Below are positions 1 through 7,951 of a stretch of DNA of 64,000 nt, in pieces (within the stretch, counting starts at the first letter, position 1; the number at the start of each line of letters is the position of its first letter). The stretch is from positions 1,550,001 through 1,614,000 of the forward strand of contig NZ_JADJTF010000001.1 of assembly GCF_016711335.1 (NCBI RefSeq), given 5' to 3'. Source of the stretch: Thiofilum sp. (GTDB lineage Bacteria > Pseudomonadota > Gammaproteobacteria > Thiotrichales > Thiotrichaceae). The notes under the pieces were generated by a model, which saw only the letters and a program-made list of their open reading frames with translations, ran no database searches and was not told where the DNA came from. A program made the position numbers and the translations under genes.

Positions 1-1
1 A

Positions 2-24
2 GGGGCGAACATTGTATTCGCCCC
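2..24. repeat. Palindromic intergenic element GGGGCGAA/TTCGCCCC
   Basis: An 8-bp perfect stem (2-9 pairs with 17-24) closes a 7-nt loop. It resembles the two GGGGC...GCCC palindromes at 25798-25826 and 50496-50524, so it is probably a diverged member of the same dispersed family. It may also end transcription arriving from the left of the window. Confidence 0.5.
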
Positions 25-38
25 AACCGCTAGGAGGA

Positions 39-60
39 GTGATTAGACTGATCTAATCAC
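39..60. terminator. Hairpin upstream of nqrM
   Basis: A perfect 9-bp inverted repeat (GTGATTAGA, 39-47; TCTAATCAC, 52-60) with a 4-nt loop lies before nqrM. It could be a terminator or attenuator between an upstream gene (possibly the nqr/apbE operon, outside the window) and nqrM. There is no clear U-run, so function is uncertain. Confidence 0.4.
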
Positions 61-155
61 GAGTTATAATAGCGCTTTTATTGCATTGCAGCAATTCTTT
101 TCTTTCAATTGTTTTGTACTTTTTTTGTGCAAAACCATCTGCGAGTATCCTGAGT

Positions 156-407
156 ATGATTACCTTTTTGACAACCTTCATTATCTTTGTGGTAGCAGTC
201 GCTGCTCTTTCAATCGGTTGGATCTTAAATCAAAAGTCTATCAAAGGAAGTTGTGGTGGTTTATCTTCCATTCCAGGATTTGAAAAGTCAGATTGCTCTT
301 GTTCTAAGCCCTGTGAAAAACGTTTAAAACGTTTAGCCGCTGAAGCTGATGCTCCTAACTCTGCTACTGATTCACAGCAACAAGTTATTAATCGTTTAAT
401 AGATTAA
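156..407 (+). CDS. nqrM: Na+-NQR maturation protein NqrM (DUF539)
   Basis: This 83-residue protein has one N-terminal membrane helix (about residues 3-24) followed by a cysteine-rich cytoplasmic tail (GSCGG, then CSCSKPC). That is the layout of NqrM, which is needed to assemble the iron centre of the sodium-translocating NADH:quinone reductase. Cys33 falls where the known NqrM proteins have their first essential cysteine. I chose the ATG at 156 because it gives the family length and the usual start just before the helix; the frame stays open upstream to 81, but that extension has no family resemblance. The nqr genes themselves would be to the left of the window. Confidence 0.85.
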   Translation: MITFLTTFIIFVVAVAALSIGWILNQKSIKGSCGGLSSIPGFEKSDCSCSKPCEKRLKRLAAEADAPNSATDSQQQVINRLID

Positions 408-453
408 GATCACGTAAGATAGCTTATCTACATAACTTAGGAGTGATATTGAT

Positions 454-873
454 ATGTCTAAAGTACCTACTTTGGTTCGTGATTATATGTCGTCTAAAGT
501 GGCGACCCTACGGGAAGATCAAGATGTGAGCGAGGCCGTTGAGGTCTTTACCCGTTATAATGTCTTTAGTGCAGTAGTATTAAATAATCTCGGTAATCTA
601 GTAGGTATTGTGTCGGTTTCGGATTGTATTCATATCGCCATGAAATCAGGTTACCACACCGGATGGCGCGGCATGGTTGGGGAGTTAATGTCTCGTGACG
701 TGCGCGTGGTAGAGTCGACTGATAATATTATTAATGTGGCTAAAATGTTCATGTCGGATAACTATCGCCGCTATCCAGTGATTGAGGATAATCGGGTGGT
801 AGGGGTTATTACCCGTTTAGATGTACTCAAGGGCTTAGATCGGATTGTAAAAAGCTCACAAATTCCGGTTTAA
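454..873 (+). CDS. CBS-domain pair protein
   Basis: The 139-residue protein consists almost only of two CBS domains (about 8-65 and 75-132; motifs such as GIVSVSDC and GVITRLDVLKGL). Such tandem pairs bind adenosine nucleotides and act as stand-alone energy sensors or regulate partner proteins. No effector domain is present, so the target cannot be read. An AGGAG ribosome site lies about 10 nt before the ATG. It is followed 10 nt later by mutM, so the two may be co-transcribed. Confidence 0.85.
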   Translation: MSKVPTLVRDYMSSKVATLREDQDVSEAVEVFTRYNVFSAVVLNNLGNLVGIVSVSDCIHIAMKSGYHTGWRGMVGELMSRDVRVVESTDNIINVAKMFMSDNYRRYPVIEDNRVVGVITRLDVLKGLDRIVKSSQIPV

Positions 874-883
874 CTCATTATTT

Positions 884-1699
884 ATGCCTGAACTTCCAGA
901 GGTCGAAACGACCTGTCGTGGTATTCGTCCTTATATCACTCAATCCCAGATTCAAGCTATCACTGTGCGCCAGCCGCATTTGCGCTGGCCGGTGCCTGAG
1001 CAAGTTACTCAATTAATAGGGCAGACTATTAAGAGTGTTGAGCGTCGTGCTAAATATATTCTTATTAGTACTACAGGCGGTACTTTAATCATTCATTTAG
1101 GGATGTCAGGTAGTTTGCGTATCTGCAATACCGGTACACCTGTGCGTAAACACGACCATGTAGATGTAGTATTAGCCAATGCCCGCGTATTGCGTTTCCA
1201 TGATCCTAGGCGTTTTGGAGCCGTATTATGGACGGCTGATGCACCTACTCAACATCCTTTATTAATAAAGTTAGGAATTGAACCTCTAGAGTCTGGCTTC
1301 ACAGGTGAGTATTTGTGGAGCAGAGCGCAAAGTAAAAAAGTAGCTATTAAAGCCTTTATTATGGATGCCCATCAGGTGGTAGGAGTAGGCAATATTTACG
1401 CGAATGAGGCTTTATTTTTGGCGGGTATTCATCCACAGATCGCAGCGTGTCAGGTTTCCAAAGCTGCGTATGAGCGTTTAAGCACTCATATTAAACAGGT
1501 ATTGAGCAATGCCATTGAGCAGGGTGGAACTACCCTAAGAGATTTTGTACGCGAAGAGGGTCAGACGGGATATTTTCAACTGGCTTTGAATGTGTATGGA
1601 CGCAAAGGTCTACCTTGTGTGCTCTGTAATATGCCTATTGTGCAGATTAAACAAGGGCAACGCTCCAGTTGGTATTGCCCTAGCTGTCAACCGCTTTAA
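884..1699 (+). CDS. mutM: Formamidopyrimidine-DNA glycosylase
   Basis: A 271-residue bifunctional DNA glycosylase/AP lyase that removes 8-oxoguanine and FaPy lesions in base excision repair. It starts with the signature MPELPEVET, where Pro2 after Met removal is the Schiff-base nucleophile and Glu3 is the acid. The H2TH region (VGNIYANEALF) is in the second half, and the C-terminal zinc finger carries four cysteines (CVLC...CPSC). Length and all catalytic landmarks are normal. The start is fixed because the N-terminus is the active site. Confidence 0.97.
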   Translation: MPELPEVETTCRGIRPYITQSQIQAITVRQPHLRWPVPEQVTQLIGQTIKSVERRAKYILISTTGGTLIIHLGMSGSLRICNTGTPVRKHDHVDVVLANARVLRFHDPRRFGAVLWTADAPTQHPLLIKLGIEPLESGFTGEYLWSRAQSKKVAIKAFIMDAHQVVGVGNIYANEALFLAGIHPQIAACQVSKAAYERLSTHIKQVLSNAIEQGGTTLRDFVREEGQTGYFQLALNVYGRKGLPCVLCNMPIVQIKQGQRSSWYCPSCQPL

Positions 1700-1706
1700 G
1701 CCTTGT

Positions 1707-1868
1707 TTAACTATGCGAAGGGTCAATAATGCCCCGCGCGATTAGTTGTCGTACCATTTGTCTCTTAACCCCACGTTGAATCCCCACGTCGATACCAACG
1801 CGATAAAACACCAGACAAGGTAAGCCAATTAATACTAAACCAATAATGTAATAGATGAAGTCGCTCAT
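1707..1868 (-). CDS. Small single-pass membrane protein, unknown function
   Basis: A 53-codon reading frame on the minus strand fills most of the 317-bp space between mutM and dusA. Translation gives MSDFIYYIIGLVLIGLPCLV, a hydrophobic helix, then a basic amphipathic tail (IQRGVKRQMVRQLIARGIID). An AGGG ribosome site is placed 7 nt before the ATG. The hydrophobic helix plus positive tail and the good ribosome site argue that it is a real small inner-membrane protein. I recognise no family. It converges on mutM with 7 nt between the stops. Confidence 0.6.
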   Translation of the reverse strand: MSDFIYYIIGLVLIGLPCLVFYRVGIDVGIQRGVKRQMVRQLIARGIIDPSHS

Positions 1869-2016
1869 AATTTAGCCCTAATTATGAATATTTATTATAC
1901 AAAACCTATAATAGTTACCTTAACTCTATGATCCTGAACATAACATTAGTACTGGACGTTATTTCTAATCGCGCATACAGTAGCGCCTTTTTCAGCTCTT
2001 GCATGGCTCCTCTACT

Positions 2017-2982
2017 ATGAATCGCCGCTTTACCGTTGCCCCTATGCTGGATTGGACAGATCGTCATTGCCGTTATTTTCATCGATTACTGACTAGCCAA
2101 GCAGTGCTCTATACCGAGATGGTGACAACCGGTGCGTTAATTCATGGGGATACGCAGCGTTATTTGCAATTTCATGCGGCTGAGCATCCAGTAGCGCTGC
2201 AATTAGGCGGTAGTGAACCAAAGCTAATGGCACATTGTGCTCAACTCGCCGAGCGTTTTGGCTATGATGAGGTGAATATTAATGTCGGTTGCCCCAGTGA
2301 GCGCGTACAAAAGGGCGCTTTTGGCGCGTGCTTAATGGCAGAGCCAGAGTTAATTGCTGCGAATGTACGTGCTATGCAAGCCGCTACAACCTTACCCGTT
2401 ACAGTCAAACATCGCATTGGTATTGATGATCAGGAAGACTATTCCTCCATGCGCCACTTTGTACAAACGGTGGCGGAAGCAGGCTGCAAGACTTTTATTG
2501 TGCATGCACGTAAAGCGTGGCTTAAAGGCTTAAGTCCTAAAGAAAATCGGGAGATTCCACCCCTACGCTATGAGTTAGTTTACCAGCTAAAACAAGAGTA
2601 TCCAGCCTTAGAGATTATTATTAATGGTGGGATTACTACTTTAGAACAGTGCCAAGAGCATTTAAAGCATGTCGATGGTGTGATGGTAGGGCGTGAAGCC
2701 TATCATAATCCTTGGCTATTAGCGCAAGTAGACCCCTTAATCTATGCACAGCCTGCAAAATTTACTAAACGTAAAGCCGTGTTAGAGGCGTATTTAGACT
2801 ATATAGAGCAGCAGCTAGGTCTAGGTGTACCTTTACAGCATTTGACTAAACCCATTTTAGGCTTATTTCAAGGCTTAGCAGGTGCTAAACAGTTTAGACG
2901 CCATATTAGTGAGCAAGCCTATAAAAAAGGTGCAGGCCTACCAGTGGTCATTCAAGCGATGAATTATGTGCAGGAGCCATAA
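2017..2982 (+). CDS. dusA: tRNA-dihydrouridine(20/20a) synthase
   Basis: An FMN-dependent TIM-barrel enzyme that reduces U20/U20a in the tRNA D-loop. The N-terminal VAPMLDWTDRHCR, the catalytic-cysteine segment NVGCPSERVQKGAFGACLM, the IVHARKAWLKGLSPKENR segment typical of DusA, and the FMN-phosphate region INGGIT/VMVGREAYHNPW are all visible. Length (321 residues) is normal for DusA. The frame can be extended to a TTG at 1999, but the ATG at 2017 matches the family start better. Confidence 0.95.
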   Translation: MNRRFTVAPMLDWTDRHCRYFHRLLTSQAVLYTEMVTTGALIHGDTQRYLQFHAAEHPVALQLGGSEPKLMAHCAQLAERFGYDEVNINVGCPSERVQKGAFGACLMAEPELIAANVRAMQAATTLPVTVKHRIGIDDQEDYSSMRHFVQTVAEAGCKTFIVHARKAWLKGLSPKENREIPPLRYELVYQLKQEYPALEIIINGGITTLEQCQEHLKHVDGVMVGREAYHNPWLLAQVDPLIYAQPAKFTKRKAVLEAYLDYIEQQLGLGVPLQHLTKPILGLFQGLAGAKQFRRHISEQAYKKGAGLPVVIQAMNYVQEP

Positions 2983-2987
2983 ACAAT

Positions 2988-3008
2988 AAAGCCGCAGGAA
3001 GCGGCTTT
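2988..3008. terminator. Bidirectional terminator after dusA
   Basis: The inverted repeat AAAGCCGC (2988-2995) / GCGGCTTT (3001-3008), with a 5-nt loop, lies between the convergent dusA and the small gene at 3041. A-rich and T-rich ends on both sides let it serve both strands. Confidence 0.75.
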
Positions 3009-3040
3009 AAGAGCAGTATTAGCTAGCAATAACTATAAAG

Positions 3041-3235
3041 TTATTTCCAGAAATTAGCTTCTTGGGAAGCGATTTCGCGGACTTCAGCGGCTAATTCAGT
3101 GTAACGCTCACGATATTCTTGCCATTCGCCGACATAATAGGCTTCAGCGTTGAACTCACCTGATTGTTCATAGGCAATGAACTTAGCTTGCATTTCTAGC
3201 ATTTCTTGAATGAGTTCTTGTTTACGAGTATTCAT
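3041..3235 (-). CDS. Small acidic protein, unknown
   Basis: A 64-residue, charged, probably all-helical protein with many Glu, Gln and Tyr residues and no membrane segment or cysteine. An AAGAG ribosome site stands about 8 nt before the ATG. It lies 79 bp downstream of the cysteine-free DsrC paralogue in the same direction and may be co-transcribed with it. I do not recognise a family. Confidence 0.65.
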   Translation of the reverse strand: MNTRKQELIQEMLEMQAKFIAYEQSGEFNAEAYYVGEWQEYRERYTELAAEVREIASQEANFWK

Positions 3236-3314
3236 ACTTTAATCTCTTAATGACGTGCTGCCGACCAGCATAGGGCGAAGCACTTTAGGGTTACATATCT
3301 AGGAAGAGTAGGGA

Positions 3315-3656
3315 TTAATATCCACCTTTACGATTGGTAGGCGGTAAGCCAGCTACTTTTAAACCTTGTTTGCTGGGTGCAAAGGGAAATAGCTCATACA
3401 TCTCTTTGCTAGACAGCTTTTTATTGCCCCATTTTTCAGCCATAGCCTTCATAATGACGCGTTCCATAGGTTGGTTACCGTTATTATTGATATATTCATC
3501 ACGCAGATAATTAACAACGTCCCAATGCTTATCGGTCAGTGTAATCCCTTCCGCCGCAGCAATTACCTTACACACCTCTTCGTTCCAGTCGCTAAGATTA
3601 ACAAGATAACCTGCATCGTTGGTTTCAATTGTAACGCCATTGACTTCATAGGCCAT
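3315..3656 (-). CDS. DsrC/TusE-family protein without the conserved C-terminal cysteines (RspA-type)
   Basis: A 113-residue member of the DsrC/TusE/RspA family: the core (LTDKHWDVVNYLRDEY, MAEKWGNKKLSSKEMYELFP) and the C-terminal arm (SKQGLKVAGLPPT) are unmistakable. Canonical DsrC carries the sulfur trisulfide on two arm cysteines and TusE on one. Here the inner position is Leu99 and the chain ends NRKGGY, so neither is present; the only cysteine is Cys29. Cysteine-free family members have been called RspA and proposed to be regulatory. A strong AGGAGG ribosome site precedes the ATG. It should not be annotated as a working sulfur carrier. Confidence 0.85.
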   Translation of the reverse strand: MAYEVNGVTIETNDAGYLVNLSDWNEEVCKVIAAAEGITLTDKHWDVVNYLRDEYINNNGNQPMERVIMKAMAEKWGNKKLSSKEMYELFPFAPSKQGLKVAGLPPTNRKGGY

Positions 3657-3768
3657 GAGGGCAACCTCCTAAAATGTATTAGTATATAAGCATAAAATTA
3701 TAAGTTCACTCAGTGCCATGCCTATTCCTCAAAAGGGATAGCAACACGACTGAGGCTAAAATAATGTA

Positions 3769-4452
3769 CTAAGCATCCTGTGCTTTAATCCCTTTATGAG
3801 GAATCATCACACCACAACCCATTAAGCGTTCAGTACCTAAACCCTGTTGCTGTAACTTAATTGAGGACTCATGATCAAGATCCGCAATCATTAATTGCCT
3901 TGTGAGCAAAGGTTGCTGGGGTTGGTAAAGATAGGTCGTTTTACCGCAGAGCATTTTTTTGATTTTAATTCCAGTGATGTGCTGAATGTCTGCTGCCATA
4001 CGGATGAGAAATTGCTCTTCTGATTCAGCCTCTAAACTTGCTACATGCCGCGCAAAAATAACGGGTTGATTTTGGAGTAAGCGTGTCTTAGCAGTGCCTA
4101 CCGTTAGCGCGTAGCCGCCCAAACTTAAGGTATGCCCCGTTAAGGTCTGAGCCTCTAAGAGTCGGGTTTTAGGTAGGCGCAAATAGAGCTTAGTGCGTTT
4201 GGAGGGAATCAGTACCTGTTCCTCAGTATCATCGGGGCGCATCCAGCCATTACTACTTTCAGCCACAGGAATAGGGTGCACGCGTGCTAAAGGTTCATCC
4301 GCTAACCAAGGTAATACTTTAAGCAAAGCCTCTTGTAACACCCAAGCGTGATCAATAGGTAACTGCTTACATTCAATAGCAAAACCTAAATCGACTACTT
4401 CATCGGGTACAACATAGTTTTTAGGTTTATCTTCGTCTTCTTGCCAAAACAT
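3769..4452 (-). CDS. Orphan Cas6/Cmx6-like RNA endonuclease-fold protein
   Basis: A 227-residue protein that resembles the Cas6/Cmx6 (type I-MYXAN) family. The N-terminal part has the LPIDHAWVLQEALLKVLPWL segment followed by HPIP. The middle has the LYLRLP/GHTLSLGGYAL pattern, and the C-terminus has the glycine-rich loop LGTERLMGCGVMIPHKG. Cas6 proteins cut CRISPR repeat RNA, but there is no CRISPR array or other cas gene anywhere in this window. It starts 2 nt after the stop of a 66-residue protein and is surely translated with it. Its substrate here is unknown; it may process a non-CRISPR RNA. Confidence 0.75.
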   Translation of the reverse strand: MFWQEDEDKPKNYVVPDEVVDLGFAIECKQLPIDHAWVLQEALLKVLPWLADEPLARVHPIPVAESSNGWMRPDDTEEQVLIPSKRTKLYLRLPKTRLLEAQTLTGHTLSLGGYALTVGTAKTRLLQNQPVIFARHVASLEAESEEQFLIRMAADIQHITGIKIKKMLCGKTTYLYQPQQPLLTRQLMIADLDHESSIKLQQQGLGTERLMGCGVMIPHKGIKAQDA

Positions 4453-4454
4453 GT

Positions 4455-4655
4455 TTAGCGTCCTGCATCCATAAAAGCTAATTCTAGTTGTTCATACCAA
4501 TCTTCTGGGCGATCATGATAAGCAGGCGGCTCTATATCAATTTGAAAGTGCAAAGTACCTGTTTCTAAAGCCAGTGCTTGAAGGGTTTGCTTGAGCTCTT
4601 TGAAGGTTTGAATGCTATCACCGGAACGCAATAGTATTTCACTCAGTACTAACAT
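4455..4655 (-). CDS. Small protein coupled to the Cas6-like gene
   Basis: A 66-residue acidic protein ending two nucleotides before the Cas6-like gene. The ATG at 4655 has a well-placed AGGAG ribosome site about 8 nt upstream. A longer open frame to 4844 exists but would overlap the start of the divergent deacetylase gene and has no ribosome site. The sequence is probably an alpha/beta unit (FKELKQTLQALALETGTLHF) and has no cysteine or membrane segment. I recognise no family; the tight coupling suggests a partner or subunit of the Cas6-like protein. Confidence 0.7.
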   Translation of the reverse strand: MLVLSEILLRSGDSIQTFKELKQTLQALALETGTLHFQIDIEPPAYHDRPEDWYEQLELAFMDAGR

Positions 4656-4755
4656 GCTGGTTTCTCCTAAGGTAGCTGCTATTGAAACGATTTGAATAAA
4701 CGCTGTCCATAGTCTATTAGCAATAGAAGTATTTTTTAAATCCAAGGATGTAAGC

Positions 4756-6102
4756 ATGGCAGAGCAAGGCAATAGCTGGTGGCAAACGCTAATGAATAAA
4801 CTAGGTACTAAACCAGCCCCAACGCCACCTTCTAATAGTTCCAAAACAAGCCCTAGTACGGCTACCTTAAGCCCAGAAGAGGCACAAGCTTATGAAGATA
4901 TAAGACGCAGCTTAGATATTGTATTTAAAACTGAACCTGAGCCGAGTGCTGAGCCTATGCCCAGTAGTGCTGCCCTAGAGAGTGATGGACTCATGCGCTC
5001 CGCCGCCGCACCTGTATTAAGAGCCGCTCCCCCTGTGAGTCGTCCGGGGCAATTATTAAATCTACCCGATCCTAAGGGTGTTCCGCGCTATGCTATTACG
5101 GGACGCGTATGGCCGAGCAATCTAGGCGAAGCCAGTATTTGTATGTGGAAGGATGACAAACTGGCGGCATTTAGTTTGACCATCGATGATAACCATATTC
5201 AAGATCATGCTTTCTGGACGCAATTATGTAATGAATTTGGTTTTCGCGTGACTTGGTTTGTTATTGTTAATAAATTGGGTTGGCAAAACGAAAAGTGGGC
5301 TAATTGGCAAACATTAGTCAACGCGGGCTATGACGTGCAGTCTCATGGCTTTAGTCATTTGTGTGATGCTATGTTTCCGACCCAGCGTGAATATCAACAG
5401 TCGGTTGATGTAATGATGGAAAATCTAAGGGGTGCACAAGTAGTTACACATGCTTACCCCTTTGGTTTCAAAGCCAATAAAGTAGGCTCACAATGTGAGT
5501 GTATTAAAACTTTAAATGATCGTACCGAAGCCGCCAAATATTTTTTAGCGGCACGCGATGTAGTAGGTGCGATTACCGCTATTAATAAAGTCGACTTTAT
5601 GGCAATGCCATCGATTAGTAATCTACGTAATTTCTTTAATAGTGCCACGACGTTTGCTTATTTTGATAGTTTATTTGATGCCAATAATAAGGTTAATTAC
5701 CGTGCTTGGTATTGTGGGCATATGCACCATTTACCCGATCAAGCCACTAAAGATTATATGCGTCAAATCTTTCAGCATTTAAAAAGGCGCTCAGCCGATG
5801 TGTGGGTGGGCACATTTACCCAAGTAGCTAAATATGCTCAGCAGTTTGCTACTGCCAAAATTACTTCATTAGCGATACAAGGTAAGCAGATTCGTTTTGA
5901 AGTCAAAGATCAAATGTATGATGCATGGTTTAACTTTCCTTTGACTATTAAAATCCGCTTAGATACTTCGTGGGGCACTAAATTAAAAGCAGTACAAAAT
6001 GGCAAAATGATGGCAGTGCAAGTGATTACCAATGCAGGTGCTCCCTATGCATTGGTAGAAGCCATACCGGATGCGGGTTTGGTCGTAGTCACACCAGCTT
6101 AA
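4756..6102 (+). CDS. Polysaccharide deacetylase (NodB-fold)-like protein
   Basis: A 448-residue protein with an apparently cytoplasmic N-terminus (no signal peptide), a Pro/Ser/Ala-rich linker to about residue 105, then a NodB-type barrel. Motif 1 is SLTIDDN (the metal-binding Asp pair), motif 2 is SHGFSH (HxxxH), and a YPFG segment could be motif 3. About 70 C-terminal residues form a beta-rich extra domain. The family removes N-acetyl groups from carbohydrates, but the variant motifs and missing signal peptide leave the substrate open. It is divergent from the Cas6-like pair. A clear terminator follows. Confidence 0.7.
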   Translation: MAEQGNSWWQTLMNKLGTKPAPTPPSNSSKTSPSTATLSPEEAQAYEDIRRSLDIVFKTEPEPSAEPMPSSAALESDGLMRSAAAPVLRAAPPVSRPGQLLNLPDPKGVPRYAITGRVWPSNLGEASICMWKDDKLAAFSLTIDDNHIQDHAFWTQLCNEFGFRVTWFVIVNKLGWQNEKWANWQTLVNAGYDVQSHGFSHLCDAMFPTQREYQQSVDVMMENLRGAQVVTHAYPFGFKANKVGSQCECIKTLNDRTEAAKYFLAARDVVGAITAINKVDFMAMPSISNLRNFFNSATTFAYFDSLFDANNKVNYRAWYCGHMHHLPDQATKDYMRQIFQHLKRRSADVWVGTFTQVAKYAQQFATAKITSLAIQGKQIRFEVKDQMYDAWFNFPLTIKIRLDTSWGTKLKAVQNGKMMAVQVITNAGAPYALVEAIPDAGLVVVTPA

Positions 6103-6161
6103 GTAGAGATTCAACAGTCGAGGGTGGTTGCTGCTTTAGAACTATCCCTTTGCCGAAATAA

Positions 6162-6192
6162 AAAAGGGGAGTATTACTATTACTCCCCTTTT
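6162..6192. terminator. Bidirectional terminator
   Basis: The inverted repeat AAAAGGGGAGTA (6162-6173) / TACTCCCCTTTT (6181-6192) lies between two convergent genes. It is GC-rich at the stem base with A/T tracts on both sides, a good rho-independent terminator for either strand. Confidence 0.85.
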
Positions 6193-6211
6193 AATAAGCT
6201 AGCAGTCTGTT

Positions 6212-7177
6212 TTAAAGGACTGATTTAATGAGCCATCCTGTGTAAATGAGATAAATAGCTAATAAGATACCGCCTTCTAAACGAGTAATTTGCCCACGCT
6301 TGCGAATACCATAACCAAAGATAAATAATAAGAGAGTCAATCCCAGCATTAAAGTCCAATCACGGGTAAAGACTTCACTCGCCACGGTAATAGGACTAAT
6401 AGCTCCCGCAATACCAACTACAGCTAAGGTATTAAATAGGTTAGAGCCGACAATATTGCCTACTGCAATATCATGCTCATTTTTACGGGCAGCAATAATT
6501 GAAGTGGCCAGTTCAGGTAAAGAAGTACCAGCCGCTACAATAGTAAGTCCTATAATTAAGTCGCTTACCCCTAGTTGTTGAGCAATATTGACAGAGCCCC
6601 ATACTAATAAGCGCGAGCTAGCGATTAATAGCAGCAATCCTATGACCAACCAAACCAATGCCATATTTTTACTCATAGGGTGGCTATTGAGTTCTTGCTC
6701 GGTTTCTAGCGCTAATTCATCGGGACTTTTATTGCGATCTTGATAGATAGACCAAGCCACCAAGCCAAAAAACAGCACTAATAAAAAAAAGGCATCTAAA
6801 TGGCTAATACTACCATCCCAAATTAACCATCCACTTAAGAGTGTCACACCTAATAAAACAGGTAATTCTTTACGGATTACACTGGAGTTAACAACGATGG
6901 GCGCTATTAGGGCGGTAATACCTAAGATTGCAGCAATATTAAAAATATTTGAGCCAAATGCATTTCCTAATGCCAAGCCCGGACTGCCATCTAGTGCGGC
7001 AATCGCTGAGACCACCATTTCGGGGGCGGATGTACCAAAGCCTACAATTAACATCCCGATTAATAAGGGTGACATGCCCATATATTTAGCAGTGGTTGCA
7101 GCTCCGTCGACAAAACGGTCAGCACTCCATACTAAAATAGCAAAGCCGGCAATAATGGCGGCCAATGACAGTAACAT
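6212..7177 (-). CDS. Calcium/sodium antiporter (CaCA family, YrbG-like)
   Basis: A 321-residue inner-membrane protein of about ten helices with the two inverted alpha repeats of the cation/Ca2+ exchanger superfamily. Repeat 1 reads VGFGTSAPEMVVS...GNAFGSNIFN and repeat 2 reads VAAGTSLPELATS...GNIVGSNLFN. The acidic residues in GTSxPE and the GNxxGSN loops bind the cations. Length and layout match bacterial YrbG-type exchangers. An AGGAG ribosome site lies before the ATG. It is a single gene with no obvious operon partner. Confidence 0.92.
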   Translation of the reverse strand: MLLSLAAIIAGFAILVWSADRFVDGAATTAKYMGMSPLLIGMLIVGFGTSAPEMVVSAIAALDGSPGLALGNAFGSNIFNIAAILGITALIAPIVVNSSVIRKELPVLLGVTLLSGWLIWDGSISHLDAFFLLVLFFGLVAWSIYQDRNKSPDELALETEQELNSHPMSKNMALVWLVIGLLLLIASSRLLVWGSVNIAQQLGVSDLIIGLTIVAAGTSLPELATSIIAARKNEHDIAVGNIVGSNLFNTLAVVGIAGAISPITVASEVFTRDWTLMLGLTLLLFIFGYGIRKRGQITRLEGGILLAIYLIYTGWLIKSVL

Positions 7178-7367
7178 AGGAGGACTCCTGTGGTAATAAT
7201 GGCGCTATTATTACAGAAATGAAGCTTAATCTAGAGTAATGCTCGGTTTTTAGTGTAATTAAGATGATAGATAGTACCGATTGAATTACTCACCCTTACA
7301 TAAGGGCGAAGAATGATCTAGACTGAGTGAGTGTGCTCTTATTAGATTAGCTAGGCTAGTGAACGGT

Positions 7368-7895
7368 ATGCCTAAAAAATTATTTCAACGCTTAATGGTC
7401 TCTCCTGAAACTATTAAACAACAAAAAGGACTCGGTATTTTAGCCGAGCGTTTATCAAATCCTTGTCTTTGGCATCTCAATCGCCGCAGTGTGGCGGGCG
7501 CTTTTGCTATCGGTTTGTTTGTCATGTGGCTGCCCATTCCCTTTCAAACCGTGGTGGCAGCTTTTTGTGCTATCCTGTGGCGCGTCAATATGCCTATCTC
7601 AGCAGCCTTAGTGTTTATCAGCAACCCCATTACTATGCTACCTATGTACTATGGCGCTTATTTAGTAGCGGCTAAATTAATGGGTATTGAAACCATTGAT
7701 TTCAGTGGTGAAATGAGCAGTTGGCAATGGTGGAAGGATGAATTCAGTACTATTGGTTGGCCACTCACCTTAGGTGTTAGTCTCATGGCCGTCCTGTGCT
7801 CGGTGTTGGGCTATTGGGGAATACGCCTATTTTGGTCTTGGAATGTGCGTTACCGTGCGCATAAGCGTAAAGCGCGTCAAATTCAACCACTGTGA
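7368..7895 (+). CDS. DUF2062 membrane protein
   Basis: A 175-residue protein with a short basic cytoplasmic N-terminus and three or four membrane helices. The core segment GLFVMWLPIPFQTVVAA...SNPITMLPMYYGAYLVG-type pattern is typical of the DUF2062 family, whose function is unknown. A GTG nine bases upstream (7359) is an alternative start. It stands alone between two genes on the other strand. Confidence 0.85.
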   Translation: MPKKLFQRLMVSPETIKQQKGLGILAERLSNPCLWHLNRRSVAGAFAIGLFVMWLPIPFQTVVAAFCAILWRVNMPISAALVFISNPITMLPMYYGAYLVAAKLMGIETIDFSGEMSSWQWWKDEFSTIGWPLTLGVSLMAVLCSVLGYWGIRLFWSWNVRYRAHKRKARQIQPL

Positions 7896-7951
7896 GTTCA
7901 ATAGTATCGAGCGTTAAACAGCCTAATCGGCTGATTAGGCGTGAGTCATGT

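Noticed and set aside
4656..4844. N-terminal extension of the 66-residue protein
   Set aside because: It would overlap the divergent deacetylase gene and lacks a ribosome site, whereas the ATG at 4655 has a clear AGGAG.
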